From Magnaporthiopsis rhizophila (taxonomy: Eukaryota; Ascomycota; Sordariomycetes; Magnaporthales; Magnaporthaceae), in contig PYSS01000001.1 of the NCBI GenBank assembly GCA_003049465.1, positions 124,001-188,000 of the forward strand: 64,000 nucleotides of DNA, read 5' to 3'. Numbering within the stretch: position 1 is the stretch's first letter; each line of letters opens with the position of its first letter. Of this stretch, positions 12,901 to 24,032 are shown piece by piece. A program made the position numbers and the translations under genes. The notes beneath the pieces were generated by a model. The model was given only the letters and a program-made list of their open reading frames with translations. It ran no database searches and was not told the DNA's origin.

Positions 12901-13437
12901 GCCGGGGCCATTGTCGAGATGGAGGATCAGGCGGCGGTGGGCAAGGCGCAGCTCGCGCTCCAGGGCTTCGAGCTGGACGGCCGGGCCATCCGGACTGGTA
13001 CCGTTGCGGAGCTGCTGTCGGAGAAGGCCGTGTATCGCACCGACCGCATCGACCGCCCCGCGGCCACCGCCGGCAAGGCTGGCCTGGAGAACAAGGCAGT
13101 CGCCGAAGGCGGCGAGAAGAAGAAGACGGCTAGCTTGATGATGCCGCCTCGTCTCCATCGGCCTGCGCTCGGCCAGAACAAGCCCAAGCGCGGACTCGGC
13201 TTCGTGAAAACGGCCGCGCCGCGTGAGATGGCCAACGGCCAAGGCTCTTCTTCCGCGGCGACGAATGGAGTGGCCGATGTTGCGCCCAAGAGCAACGCAC
13301 AGTTCAGAGACATGTTTCTCTCTAGTGGACGCGACAAGAAGGATTCCGGTGACGCCAAACAGGATGTTGCCAGTGACAAGGGAAAATCTACGGACGATCA
13401 GGTTCCTGTCTGCGGAGGTGCTCAAAACGGCGCTTGA
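9964..13437 (+). CDS. prp24: U4/U6 snRNP assembly factor, SART3/Prp24 type (HAT repeats + 4 RRMs + LID)
   Basis: The product should anneal U4 and U6 snRNAs and recycle U6 in the nucleus. It is a single intronless frame of 1157 residues. The N-terminal half (about 15-540) is made of half-a-TPR (HAT) repeats, recognisable from W/Y pairs such as LRVWLAYCEYFW and YNFWLHYYSWE. A Lys/Arg-rich linker with KRKRG follows. Four RRMs lie at about 649-722 (VIVTNLP), 726-800 (LFVTNYPP), 819-895 (VKIQNLP) and a weaker one at 943-1015 (FAVLGLS). The C-terminus has SNAQFRDMFL near residue 1110, matching the Lsm-interacting motif that docks on Lsm2-8. This is the SART3-like architecture of filamentous fungi, longer than budding-yeast Prp24, which lacks HAT repeats. 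Start: first ATG in frame. Long antisense frames over it are codon-bias shadows. Confidence 0.9.
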   Translation: MNDRMREANSASAPPTSVPPRSPPSAPPIGEDSWVDYIDQQKQHARDLEARIQILELYKKATTAEPGSLRVWLAYCEYFWSLYQSCQHPSHQVPWTWPAEELQTARDIFSLDSALRVWQEGHDATQHRLGDSHELWNRWIAREMELLSRTKTAEGVKRITHLFRNRLLNPHSTWTETSQAYSTFLSEYNHTAWESSMKDISVRSQSARDLYEKRDPFETKLARAARVGDLDGQRTAMKEYLQFEIASAIREKKNPKLAIEIAMGLFSRALTGILASDETTWTDYAVFVSSLYHRFTSPQTRDPDMLQVIPSSLSVLQGAVSHCPWSGPLWARYILSAEEAGLSFSAMERIKHAATDNSQLDRDGMIGVVEMYAAWCGYLKRSALDPAASEETTDLADSGLLAALEAVQVWGERRFGNAYVGDPDFRLERVLITYLTEKHGAVEEARAQWVRLAEKPLYAASYNFWLHYYSWEIQLFRAETSKRRSPTPGPSLPPRASPRSPTQATAVLQRALKRKDLDWPERIIEIYLQHCNDYETPENLRLAYDFVHRTKKQLEQRRKEEAAANAAAAAAYSAASAPAVASAHQAEAEAQGSPSAVSKRKRGDTPDRSDEGANKRVKNQASDATSSIVQADEDSSSQAGAAQKRDREHTSVIVTNLPADTTQTRVRQYFREYGHVNNLVLRKVDDGQSAVAVVEFRSPDDARSALLRDGKYFGQQIVGVKPADRLTLFVTNYPPTADESYLRNLFADCGEILDVRLPSLKFNTHRRFCYITFRELEGAAAATKLDGRVLEGRFKLSAKYSNPAQKKAREGATSEGREVKIQNLPIEADDEAVKELFGKYGKIQTARILRNMAGKSQRTGFVVFEDKSEAETAAAELNMAKMRSSILAVEVTKAVNFKPIARAVKSASPAPTSASAKDEDVAMTNGAAADRPSGNGSKESRDLRTFAVLGLSDTVSDARVRALVEQHGVVTKFTLRPDHAGAIVEMEDQAAVGKAQLALQGFELDGRAIRTGTVAELLSEKAVYRTDRIDRPAATAGKAGLENKAVAEGGEKKKTASLMMPPRLHRPALGQNKPKRGLGFVKTAAPREMANGQGSSSAATNGVADVAPKSNAQFRDMFLSSGRDKKDSGDAKQDVASDKGKSTDDQVPVCGGAQNGA

Positions 13438-14227
13438 TGACCGACTCAGCAGTGCATGTCTGGCGACGATCTTGCCAACCATACTGTACGGACAACTGCC
13501 GCCCCCGAGCCCATTCGTTTACGACCTTTTTTTTTTCATATTCATTTCCGGGGATGTGGCGACATCCGTTTGTACTAACAAATAGAAACATTTTGTGATG
13601 GGGCTTGGGGGATTTATCCATTCTGGTGCTGTGAGAATTTACTTATACCCCTTTTCTTTCCTCTCGCTTTCTACATATGTTCTTGATACTTTTCTTTTCC
13701 TTCGGGGCGGGCCGGGAAGAGTGAAGTGACTGGCGCGGTCGGGTGGTTACCTAGGTTTGCGAACGCGATGCTTTTCGTTTTCTTCTTCTTCCATTTGTGC
13801 TTACTTTTTCCGGGACGGTAAATATCCCACCCCCAGCACAACCAGGGGAGTGTTTCTTTATGTTGCTTTTAGCATTGTCGAGTTATCCAGAGGTAGCGTC
13901 ACTGGACTCGGGGGTGATGGGCAATGGGCGATGGTTAAGGATCTTGGGACTGCTGGTGATTGTGCTGAGTTGGTCAATTTTCGGTCAAGTCCCAGAATAT
14001 TGGTCTCTTTGCACTACGCGGTGCCTTTGAACGAAACGAGTACGCTGGGGTGGCGGTCAGAAGTGGTGCTCACAGCAGGCCCACGAGTGTATTGAGAATT
14101 TTGTGAATTAAAGCCATGGATCTCCATCCTCGCGAGATTGTGAACGGGATGTTACAGAATCAAGGAAAAACCAGGGAGCCTTTCAAATCCCATCATTTTG
14201 CCCAAGCCCAGACGGGAAAACCCTCCC
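13438..14227. other. Convergent 3' flanks (prp24 / rhamnose dehydrogenase)
   Basis: T-rich stretches right after the splicing-factor stop codon fit 3' UTR and poly(A) signals. No further gene is seen. Confidence 0.6.
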
Positions 14228-15055
14228 CTACTGCAGGTTAACAAACAAACCGCCGTCAACCAGCAGCTGAGCCCCCGTAACATATCCGCTCAGCTCATCC
14301 GACGCAAGAAACACAGCAGGCCCCGCCATGTCGGCAGGCTCACCCGTCCGGCCGAGCGGTATGCGACCCTCCATGTACGCGCGCTTGGCGTCGTCAGCCA
14401 GGTCCGCATCGTTCAGCTGCGTCTTGATGGTGCCCGGCAGCAGCGCGTTACAGCGGATGCCGTACCGGCCCAGCGCCACCGCGGTGCTCTGCATCAGCGA
14501 CAGCACGCCGGCCTTGGTGGGCGTGTAGTGCGTCTGCAATCCGCCGCCGACCAGGGCGCTGATGCTGCTCACGCCGATGATGGATCCCCCCGGGGGCGAC
14601 TGGTTCCGCGCCATCTGCCGCGCGGCCGCCTGCACGACGTAGAAGGCGCCGTCGAGGTTCGTGCGCACCGTGTTCGTGAACAGATCCGTGTCGAGATCGA
14701 GGAACGAGGAAAAAGTGCAGATGCCCGCGTTGGAGACGCAGATGTCTAGGCGGGACGCGTTGAACGTCGACAGCGCGTGCGCGACGAGCTTTGTGCCCGT
14801 GGACGGGTCGCGCACGTCGCCCGGTAGATGGGTGAGGCGCCCGACCTTGTCGCCCGACACTGCCGAGGTCTGGAGGAGGGCGGCGGCTTCGGATATCAGA
14901 GACTCGAGGTGCGGCCGGTCCTTGTCCAGGCCGAGGTGGTTGACGGCCACGTCGCAGCCCTGGCGCAGGAAGCCGAGGGCGATGGCGCGGCCGATCCCCG
15001 TCGTGCCGCCCGTGATGATGGCCGTCTTGCCGGCGAGGATGTTGGTGCACGGCAT
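14228..15055 (-). CDS. LRA1: L-rhamnose 1-dehydrogenase (NAD(P)+), classical SDR
   Basis: First step of the fungal non-phosphorylative L-rhamnose pathway: oxidation of L-rhamnose to L-rhamnono-1,4-lactone. Single exon, 275 residues, a normal SDR length. The Rossmann motif TGGTTGIG is at residues 15-22, NAG at 109-111, and the catalytic set is Ser164, Tyr177 and Lys181 in YTPTK. The stretch around GRIPLGRTGEPADMAGPA and the ending LLVDGGLFVNLQ closely resemble yeast RHA1/LRA1 as I recall it. No signal or membrane segment is seen, so it is probably cytosolic. It lies tandem to and downstream of L-rhamnonate dehydratase on the same strand, which strongly supports the substrate. If the context is ignored, another sugar SDR is the main alternative. 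Confidence 0.88.
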   Translation of the reverse strand: MPCTNILAGKTAIITGGTTGIGRAIALGFLRQGCDVAVNHLGLDKDRPHLESLISEAAALLQTSAVSGDKVGRLTHLPGDVRDPSTGTKLVAHALSTFNASRLDICVSNAGICTFSSFLDLDTDLFTNTVRTNLDGAFYVVQAAARQMARNQSPPGGSIIGVSSISALVGGGLQTHYTPTKAGVLSLMQSTAVALGRYGIRCNALLPGTIKTQLNDADLADDAKRAYMEGRIPLGRTGEPADMAGPAVFLASDELSGYVTGAQLLVDGGLFVNLQ

Positions 15056-15972
15056 GGCTGCGAGGGTGTTTGTTGGCGCCGTCGCCGTGAGCTTGTGTAA
15101 TTCTGAGGGTTGCGAGGGTTGGAGGGGACGTATCGAACGTCAAGAGGAGATGATGCCGAGATCGGTCGAACTCGAGCGCAGCTAAGAGTCACACTGTAGA
15201 TGGCTCCTGCACGGCATCACTGTCGCCCGCGGGAAATCGCAGGCCGAGACGCATCCATTGTCATGTGGGGTTGGTGATCCGGCTGTGATAAAATTGTTGC
15301 TCAACTGCCGAAACTACACCTCCCTCGACCTGACCACTCGGTAGGTGATTTCAGAGCAGCTTTTCACAGACATTATCTATGCTATGCCGTTATAGCAAAG
15401 CCTTCACACCGCCGCCCAGGACCGAACCACCGGCTTCATAATACCTATCATCGCCAGTTCCTTCTCTTCTCACAGCCCGGTCATGATGCTAACAAGACCC
15501 GTCCACAACCGTCGCCCACTTGCCGGCCACCGAAAGTGGAACTTTTCAGCCCCTCAACAGGTGGGCCTCCGCCGTCATGCGGGGAGTTTAGCCTCGTCGA
15601 GTAGGGGTTGACCCCGCGATCCTCGGGGTGATTTACAGCGAGCGTCGGTGTCAATGTCTCAGTTGGCCACGTCACTGGTGTGCCGTCCAAGACTCGTTCA
15701 ATTTTGGCAGCTTCAAGGACGAGTCAGGCAAAAGCGGGCAGTTGGGAGTATCAAATGGCTTGAATTTATCAGATAATGGATAATGCTGGTCACCCCGTCC
15801 GTGAATCACTCGTGCCGCCTCCCAAATCCGCAAAAAGCCTGACAAGCCAAAAGACGAGACAAGCAGTCAAAAGATGTCGCGTTAAAGATGCCAACCTGTA
15901 GATACCTAGTAGTTACTGCCTATAATTGGACACAAAACACACCAACTCCCGCTTGGTCTCTTCTCTTCACTC
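15056..15972. other. Upstream region of the rhamnose dehydrogenase
   Basis: 917 bp between the two tandem rhamnose genes, holding the dehydratase 3' flank and the dehydrogenase promoter. No gene, RNA or clear repeat is seen. Confidence 0.6.
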
Positions 15973-17401
15973 TTACTTCTTCTGCTCTTCGGCCTTGGCG
16001 GCACCGTTGGCCGGAACGTCACCGCTGACCAGCGCCTTGGCCGGAGCAGGAGTCAGCAGGAGGTTGGCCGGGATCATCTTGGACCGCGCGGCCGGGTTGA
16101 GCGTCAGGCCGAAGCCGGGCTTGTCCAGGTCGGCCGTGTTCAGGAACCCATTGGTGGGGATGACCTCGTCGATAAACAAGTCGCCAAACACGGGCAGCAC
16201 GCTCTTGCCGTCGGGCGAGTTGGCCAGGTATTCCTGGAACGGCGTGTTCGGCTGCGACACGACAAAGTGGTAGCTGTAGGGCCCGCTGGCGTGCGGCACG
16301 ACGGGGATGTCGTAGGCGGCCGCCATGGCCGAGACCTTGAGCAGCTCCGTCATGCCGCCGAGCCACATGACGTCGGGCTGGATGATGTCGAGGTTGCGGC
16401 CCTCGACCAGCTTGCGGAACCCGTAGCGCGAGTACTCGTGCTCGCCCGTCGTGAACTTGAGCGTCGGGTGCGCCCGCTTGATCTGCGCGAACCCGTCCGT
16501 GTCGTCCGGGCTCAGGCACTCCTCCCACCAGTTGATGTCGAGGTCCAGGCACGCCTTGGCGATCTCGATCGTGTACGACACGTTGAGCGACATGTAGCAG
16601 TCCACCATGATGGGGAAGTCGGGCCCCACGGCCTCGCGGTGCTTGCGCAGGAACTCGACGTTCTTCCTGAGCCCCGCGTGCCCTTCCTCCGGGCAGTAGG
16701 GGAGCGGCACCTTGGCGCCCCAGAAGCCCATCTCCTTGGCCGCCGTCGGCTCCGGGCCGGTGCAGTAAAAGTCCAGCCGCTCCTTGGTGGCGCCCCCGAT
16801 GAGCTTGTACACGGGCTCGTTCCGGATCTTGCCCAGCAGGTCCCAGATGGCCAGGTCGATGACAGAGATGACGGCCGTCGGCAGGCCCTTGCGCCCGTAG
16901 AACATGGACGCCCGGTACATCTGCTCAAACAGGTGGTTGGTGTTCCTGGGGTCGGCCCCGATCAGGAACCGTTCAAAGTGCTGGTGCACCAGCCAGCAGG
17001 CCGGCGGGCCGCCGAAGCCCGTGGCGTAGCCGACGGTGCCATCGCTGGCCTCGATCTCCACGAAGAAGGAGCCGAGCACGTTGATGCCCCAGCTGGTCCG
17101 CGAGCTGCGGTATTTCTCCCACCTCGAGCAAGGGGTCGAAATGGGCGAGTCGATCAGCCTGTAAAAGAAGGAGTGTAAGTCTTGATGCCCGGGGAAATAT
17201 GTGCGGCAGCCGCCATGGGCTGGACCTTACCAGTGGCCGCCTTTCACATTGTGGTAGTCGCCGCCTGCGTGACATGGTCTTGTTAGCATTGTGCCATCAC
17301 CGAAGTAGTGCCCCGCCAAGATACCACTTACCCGAGCCGACACCTCCGATAACGAAGGACCGCACCTCCTTGATCGTGGGAAAGTCTCTGACGGAAGCCA
17401 T
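15973..17401 (-). CDS. LRA3: L-rhamnonate dehydratase (enolase superfamily)
   Basis: Third step of fungal L-rhamnose breakdown: removes water from L-rhamnonate to give 2-keto-3-deoxy-L-rhamnonate. Exons 17401-17332, 17264-17231 and 17158-15973 give 429 residues. The 34-nt middle exon encodes GGDYHNVKGGHW. The mandelate-racemase barrel shows the expected metal ligands near Asp221 (IMVDCY), Glu247 (WWEECL) and Glu274 (TTGEHEY). Asp297 (IQPDVMWLGG) and the base His324 (VVPHASGP) are also present. The first exon (MASVRDFPTIKEVRSF) matches the usual N-terminus. It is tandem with rhamnose dehydrogenase and divergent from a Zn2Cys6 regulator. In Aspergillus nidulans I recall the dehydratase gene lraC next to rhaR, so this arrangement looks conserved. 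The lactonase (LRA2) and aldolase (LRA4) genes are not in the window. Confidence 0.92.
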
Positions 17402-20074
17402 GGCGAGGGGATTCTGACGGTGGGAGGAAAAAAAAGGCAATTAGGGTGTGGGAAAACACGATGCCGCCGGACCAAGATAGACTTTTATGTACACAAGCCA
17501 CACGCGCCTGATTGCCTTAGCGGCCAAAAGAAGTAAAGATGAGTGCCGCTAGCGTCGATAAGAGATGAATTATCCAAGCAAAGCCATGCGCTTTCTTCCT
17601 TGCCGGTAACCTAGGTGCGTAGGCGACTGTGCCTGGTTTGCGATACACCAGGGCATAAGTCTGTGTGGGATATGGTGGAGGGGAAGGGATAGACGCAGCC
17701 GGTCCAGAAGCTCAAAGCTTCGAACTCTTTGGGTTTTTCTGAGGTGGGGGCTTGATGTCGGTCTTTGATGCCCCGACATTCGTTCGCTGATGGGGCTAGG
17801 AAGCCCGCCCCGAACCAAAAAAAGCAACGACGACTAGTGCTCTTTTCCGGTGCGGTTGTCGGAGGTGCCCCCCTGCAAAGGGGTTGGATGCCGAGCCCCA
17901 CACGGCTCGGCTCTTGGTTTTTTTGTTGTGGTTGATGATAGGCGTGCCCGGCAAGGTGGACGCACGTCTTGCAGTGATCTCGGTCCTAAGGATAACAAAC
18001 AAGGAGGTAGAAGGTGGCGAGAAAGGCGGCCGAATGGATGGACGCCAGCCACAGCCTGTCTTTCAAGCCGGCCGAGGCTTTCGAGCCAGCGACACATTGC
18101 AATGCCGGCATATGCCCGTCCACAAGAGCGGAGGGCGAGAGACTCGGGTTGATATATCATTTATCACATTAAGTTGAGACGGGGCAACAGCGGTCAAGGG
18201 GTATATGTGTGTGGGTGTGTATGCGTTCCTCTCATGCAACATCAGCGGATCAATCACAGGGCTTGTAGGTCCTGCATGTACACACAGCTAGCGAGCAATT
18301 CCCGAGGGCTACTGATCTCAGCGGTTGTTCTCCCATGCTGTGGTTCCGCCTGTTTCAGTCATGCTTCCAAGAAGACGCGGATTGGACGAGCGTCTGACCC
18401 AGAAGCGAGACTCTGTGCGATACCGCAAGCCAGATAGTCCCATACTGACTGCCGTCGTCGTCTTTTTCTTTTTTATTATTCTTTTATCTTACGTTTTTTC
18501 TTTTCTCGGCCGCCGGCTTATTATCCGGGAACGGAGCCGGGCCTCGAAGCCGGGGAAGGAGCACCAAAAGCCAGCACTCTCCGGAGGTCCAAGGCGCTAG
18601 CTGATTGGCCAGCAGACCGTGTCGGCGAAGGGCCTCGACAAGGTGACCTGAGCACACAACCCAGGCCCCCGGTATGTCATTGACGTTGAACGGCATGTAC
18701 GACCGGGGTCGTCACCCGTGTAGCCACAGGCGACGCCCGCTGCGCGCTTAAACGGAGACAAGTGTGCTGACCTGGCGATTCACACATTGTGCTACATACG
18801 ATCCCGGGTTGCCTCGTGACGCCCCGCCACATCCTCGCCACTTGTTGCTTTGTCTGCTTACCTCGTCGCGCTTCGGGTCGGGAGGATGATGGCCCTGTGC
18901 ATGCATGCATGGCACCAGAGCAACCAACGACTTAGCTCCAGCCCTCGCTGATGAACCGAAGCGGCGGACGTGAGCCGGGAGCTTGTTTCCACGAGAGCAG
19001 CAGACGATCGGAGGACCGACCCGCGTTACGCAACCCAGCGCAGCGGTCGGGCCGCGTAGCGTCCTCGTTGAGGTGACAAGACGATGCGGCTTCGCACACG
19101 AGCCAGTCGGAAGGCCGACATCGTCCATTGTCCGCTGCTTTTCCATGCATGCCCGGGCTGCACAGCAGCACCAACAGCGTGTGCGGTTGTCGCGAAGAAG
19201 ACCTGACGGAATGGGTGCTTGGCGCGAAAAGCAAAAACTTGGAGAAGAAAGGAAAAATTTGGAAATGCGCCCAAGATGCTTGCATATTTTCCCCGCACGC
19301 GGAGCCGCCGCTTTCCCAGTGCCGTCTTCCCAGGCCAATCACGGGGAGCGGATCAGGGCCAGTCTGGGGGCTGCCCACTGACCATTTCTCCACCAGACGG
19401 GGTCTAAGAGACATGGCCGGCAGGGATCGCCCGGCTGACGGGATTTTGCTTCTGTCTTCTGCCCGCCGGCTCACTGTTCATTTTTTCCGCAGAGTCGAGT
19501 CGCCCATCACGGAGCATTCATGCGGCAGGCCGTCAGATTTGTAGCAAGATAACAGCCCGTGGATTGCACAAGCCAGACCGACAGCGGTGCCTACGGCGAC
19601 CATCATGACAGTCGGGGAGGACGGCGACGAATATATAGGACATTCTCCTACCGCGTGTGCACAAGACCTCGTGGTGGGAAAGGGGAGCCGGTCCCAGGGA
19701 CCAGGGGGCCATTCAGTCTGGTGCCATCGAATCTGACCTCGCACAAGGGGACGACTCGTGATTTTGTCCCCTTCCTCCCCCAAGCTGCATCCTCCCTCTC
19801 GCCCATTCTTCACCTCGCAGTCTCACCCTCCCGAGCCACCGACCCGATCCAGAGCTCGAAGGCCCCTCGTCCCGAGCCCACGGCTCCGGTCATAGCCCAA
19901 ACCCCTCTCTGCCAATCATTAACCCGAGACTCCGCGGCCCGTGACACACGGTTCCGTTTACCGAACTCGACGCTCTCGGCCTATCGCCGCGGACCCGATT
20001 CGCTTCCCAAAGTTTCCCGAGGCCTGCTCGGCCTCCACTAGCGTCCCGTCCCCTCTTTGGCGTCTCCATCAGGA
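17402..20074. promoter_or_regulatory. 2.7-kb divergent intergenic region between LRA3 and the Zn2Cys6 regulator
   Basis: No gene recognised. The right end (about 19.7-20.07 kb) is pyrimidine-rich, like a long 5' leader. A 160-codon open frame there looks like leader sequence and not protein. The length and the divergent layout suggest shared regulation of the rhamnose dehydratase and the activator gene. Confidence 0.5.
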
Positions 20075-23000
20075 ATGATGCACCCCGGACTGCGCCACGG
20101 CACCACCAGCAGCAGTCATCAGCACAAGTCGTCTCCAACCGCCACGCCCGATCAGCATCATCAGCTACACCACCACCACCTACCAGTTACCGAGCCCCCG
20201 CTTGCCCTGGGCCCGGACAGCGGCGACGATGCCAATCTCTTGAGTGGCGACGACCGCTCCGACAATGACCTCGACGACCATGTCGAGCCCGCCCGGAATG
20301 GCAAGCGGAAAAGGCCCATTTCTGTCTCGTATGTTTGATCCAGCTTATCTTTGCCATTTCACGTCCCAGAGGAGCCGTTCTTGATCTGTTTTTATGTCCC
20401 GGCCCAAGATAGCTCGGATGGCTCACCTACGCCCCCGCCCGAGAACCGACAGATCAAGGCTATAGCTGACCATGATACACCCAGATGTGAGCTCTGCAAG
20501 CAGAGGAAGGTGGGTTTGGCTACTGCGGCTCTTTTCTTTTAAACTCACATGCCGAATCTTTGTGTCTTGCTTTTGCATGCACATGCACATGCGTCTAGGG
20601 TGCGAGCAGACAAGTACCTATATCGAGGTGGCGACTGCCCAGCTTATTATACGCCCCTCCTTGCTGTGTGTGGTCGTGGCTACATACTATATATATCAGA
20701 CACCAGAAAAGTTCTTAAGACACTACCTCGTGATTTGACAATCGCTAGGCGTGGGAGCATACCAGCGTATTGGTTCATCTGCTAACGCAATATCCACCAA
20801 TCTAGGTGAAATGTGACCGCGACCAACCTTCATGCGGGTGGTGCACGCGCAATGGTGCCAACTGTGAATACAAGGAGCGCAAAAAACCCGGGCTGCGAGC
20901 TGGCTATGGACGAGAGCTGGAACAGCGCCTAGACAAGCTCGAGGCCATCTTACGGACTCATCAAGAGATTCTTCAGCCGTCAATAGACGGGCCCGGTGTC
21001 CACGGAGCTACGGCCTTCCTCCATCGGCCCAACGCGCCCCAGAGCGTGCGTGGCAGCATCCCCAGCGATCAGGACACTCCGATGGAGACCCATCCCCCAA
21101 TATTCCCTCGCTCGGACAGCATGCGCACTCCCCAGGCAGAAACAGCGCTCTTTGTACAAAAGTCATCGACATATCCGTCTGCTGGGCCCTCCCAGAACGT
21201 GGAGTTTGCAAACCTACCAGGCCATCCCCCAGCCCCGCACGACGGATACCAGGCTCAGGTTGGGCCGACAGGCATCTCGTCAGCTGGGATATCACCAGGA
21301 CACATGGGAGCGGCAGGCATGTCGAGTGCGGCGGCCCAGGAATACTATAGCACGGGCTCTGCAGCGTCTGGCGGTACCCTTCACTCGCCAAACTCGACCA
21401 AGTCGCAAAATCAGACGCAGATATCGTCGGACCAAGAGTTTCCGCCGTACGACATGCTCTACGCCCTCGCCGACCTGTACTTCAAGCACATCAACACATG
21501 GTGCCCGATCCTAAACCGCAAGATAACACTTGCGTCGCTGTTCGACCCGGCATCCATGATCGACGAGACAGACAAGATCCTGCTGCACGCCATAGTCGCC
21601 ACAACGCTCCGGTTCTCAACCGATTCGAGATTGACGGACGAGAGCCGCCGGCGGTACCATGACGTGTCCAAAAAGAGAGTGCTCCTGTACGGGATGGAGA
21701 ACTCGTCGGTGAAGGCGCTGCAGGCACTGGTGATATTAGCGCTGGACCTCTGCGGCGACGGCAACGGACCGCCCGGGTGGAACATCATGGCACTAATAAC
21801 CCGGTCAGTGGTGCAGCTGGGTCTTGCTGTGGAGAGCAACTCCTTTTCCGTGTCTCCAAACTACACATCCATATACACGCTCAGGGCCATGCTCCTCCCC
21901 GAGCCCAGAGATTTTGTCGAGGAGGAATCGCGCCGTCGGCTGTTCTGGATGGTCTACCTCCTTGACCGGTACGCCACGATTCCGACAGCCTTTGAGTTTG
22001 CGCTTGACGACAAGGAGATCGACCGAAAGCTGCCGTGCCGCGACGACCTTTGGCTTAAGAATCAAAAGGTGGAAACGCGCTGGTTCCGGACCGAACACCG
22101 CTACGACGAGGGATCACCGCCAGATTACGAAGCAAACAAGCCCGAGAACCTCGGGGCCTTCAGCTACTACGTCGAAGTCCTCACGATCCTGTCGCAGATC
22201 CACAAGTTCCTGAAGCAGCCTGTCGACATATCGGCCGTCAGCGACGTGGAGGACTGGAAAATGCGGTACAAGGAGCTGGACGGCGCCTTAATGAAGTGGA
22301 AGTTTGACCTCCCTGGCGAGTACGGCTCCATGGCCAAGCTGTTCCAGCCAGGGTTGGCCAAGACGCTCAACTGCGGCTGGGTCATGCTCCATGCGACGTA
22401 CCACACGGCCGCGATCCGGCTGCACTCGTCGGCGGCCTACCCGACAACACGGTCGCCCATCTTCACACCATCCTACTCGGCCTCGCAACGCTGCCACGAC
22501 GCCGTCGAGAACATCGCGGCGCTCGGCGAGTTTGTGGTCACCAACGGCCTGCTCCCGAAGCTCGGCCCGCCATTCGCCTTTACGTTGTGGGTGGCTGCCC
22601 GCCTCCTGCTCGTGCACGGGTCGACGGTAGAGCACAAGGTCAGCCCCCAGATCGGCTTCTTCGTGGACGCGCTCCGCGAGATGAGCCGATACTGGCCGGT
22701 GGCGCGGCGGTACTGCGAGCTGCTGCAACGCGTGCTGGACGAGTACCGCGATGCCGCCCAGCACGGCGACAGCGTCACACCTAGCAGCGTCAAGATCCTG
22801 GCCGATATGCGCCGCACCGCCTTTGACCTCGATTTCCTCATCAGCCGCCAGCCACACCACGTCACATCGACGACGTCGGGCGGCAACAGTGGCACTTGTG
22901 CTGGCGGCGGCGGCGGCGGCGGCGGCGGTAGTGGCAGTAGCGGCGTCGGCGTGAACGGCGCTGGAGCTGGCAGTCAGGGCCCTGGAGCCCCGGGGCCTGG

Positions 23001-23346
23001 AGGCACCGCGCCGGCCCAGGGGCTTAGCGTCCGCTATCCGAGCATCACTCCCGCCAGGACTCCGCAGCCCAACGAGCTGGAGTACCTGGACGTCTTCGAC
23101 TTTTTCAACTACCCTCGACTGCCGGCGGGACTGGCCAGCGACCACCCATCCGCGATTCACGGGAACGGCGGTGGCATGAGCGGTGGCAATGGTGGCAGGG
23201 AAAGCAGCGGGGGATCGGCGGTCGGAGGCGGCAATGGACCCGGGCCGATACTTGGGCCCAACGAGTTCAACATTGAGGATTTCATGGTGGACGCCAACCA
23301 CGACTGGCTTTATAAGCAGGAAGGGGGTGGCAAGTTTATGAGCTGA
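20075..23346 (+). CDS. Zn2Cys6 fungal transcription factor, candidate L-rhamnose regulator RhaR
   Basis: Exons 20075-20328, 20413-20509 and 20806-23346 give 963 residues. The start is the ATG at 20075, since the open frame extends upstream only through TTG. The binuclear zinc cluster has six cysteines at residues 110, 113, 120, 127, 130 and 137 (CELCKQRK, then VKCDRDQPSCGWC), and intron 2 falls exactly between Lys117 and Val118. A Leu-zipper-like helix (GRELEQRLDKLEAIL) follows at about 149-165. A fungal-specific middle homology region spans about 330-600 (INTWCPIL, RRRLFWMVYLLDRYA). The C-terminus holds a Gly run near residue 817 and acidic segments that could activate transcription. His-rich and acidic stretches mark the N-terminus. 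A rhamnose role is inferred only from the divergent dehydratase neighbour. Intron 2 is 296 nt, long for this genome. Confidence 0.88.
22903..22928 (+). repeat. (GGC)n trinucleotide repeat in the regulator gene
   Basis: Encodes a poly-Gly stretch between the middle homology region and the C-terminal tail. A likely site of length polymorphism. Confidence 0.85.
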
Positions 23347-24032
23347 CTTTGGTGGATGTTGGACCTTTTTTTTTTTTGGTCTATTTTTTCTCTTATATTT
23401 CATTGTGGTGATATATGCATTGGCCAGGTATTTATGCATAACACACCCCGAGGATTAGGGTAAAACGAGGATCTAAAAGTGCAAGGCCACCAACTGAGAC
23501 GATACAGTTAATGATATCGGATTTCTAAGCGCGTCCATCAACCTACAATACAACTCTCTGTCGTGTCCACCCGCGGAACCCGAAAATGGCCATCGTCCGA
23601 TGCGGAACTCGAGTTGCCGACCCACTTGGGCCCAGGGCGACAGCGTTGAATGGCAGCAACCTGCCAGGGCTTTGTTTTGGCGCGGCTAGGGCAGCAGCCA
23701 CGCACCTGCTATTCGATGCCGCACGCGCGGATAGCCTGGTGGGCGGGCTGGCTGCTTGCCGCCGTATTCGACGGGATCGGTGAAATTAGCGAGTACGAAC
23801 GACATCTGGCCTCCACTTGCTGTTCCCCTTGTTCTGAAATTCAATTAGGTGGGCGGGCATCTTTGGTCGCGATTGCTATAAGTACCGGTGATATGGCGTC
23901 CATCGTTTGGGCTTGAAAATCTCGAAATCTAGTTCAGCATTCTAGACGCCCGAGACTAGTACTTTGCTTCAAAATAAAACTCAAATCTCGAAAACAAACA
24001 GCGGCAGTTATCTTCAAGACAAATCACCAGCC
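23347..24032. other. Intergenic region between the regulator and the EBP-like gene
   Basis: A T-rich 3' flank follows the regulator stop codon, then the promoter and leader of the EBP-like gene. No other gene seen. Confidence 0.6.

Noticed and set aside
12349..13482. 377-codon frame antisense to the Prp24-like gene
   Set aside because: Shadow of a GC-rich coding strand; the sense strand has RRMs and the Lsm-interacting motif.
20057..20074. Longer N-terminus for the regulator beginning at TTG
   Set aside because: The codon is not ATG. The first ATG in frame is at 20075. The same reasoning moved the starts of the EBP-like, LRR-kinase, TAF8 and XRCC2-like genes.
22288..23439. 383-codon frame antisense to the Zn2Cys6 regulator
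   Set aside because: Mirror of GC3-rich coding sequence and of the Gly run; no family features.
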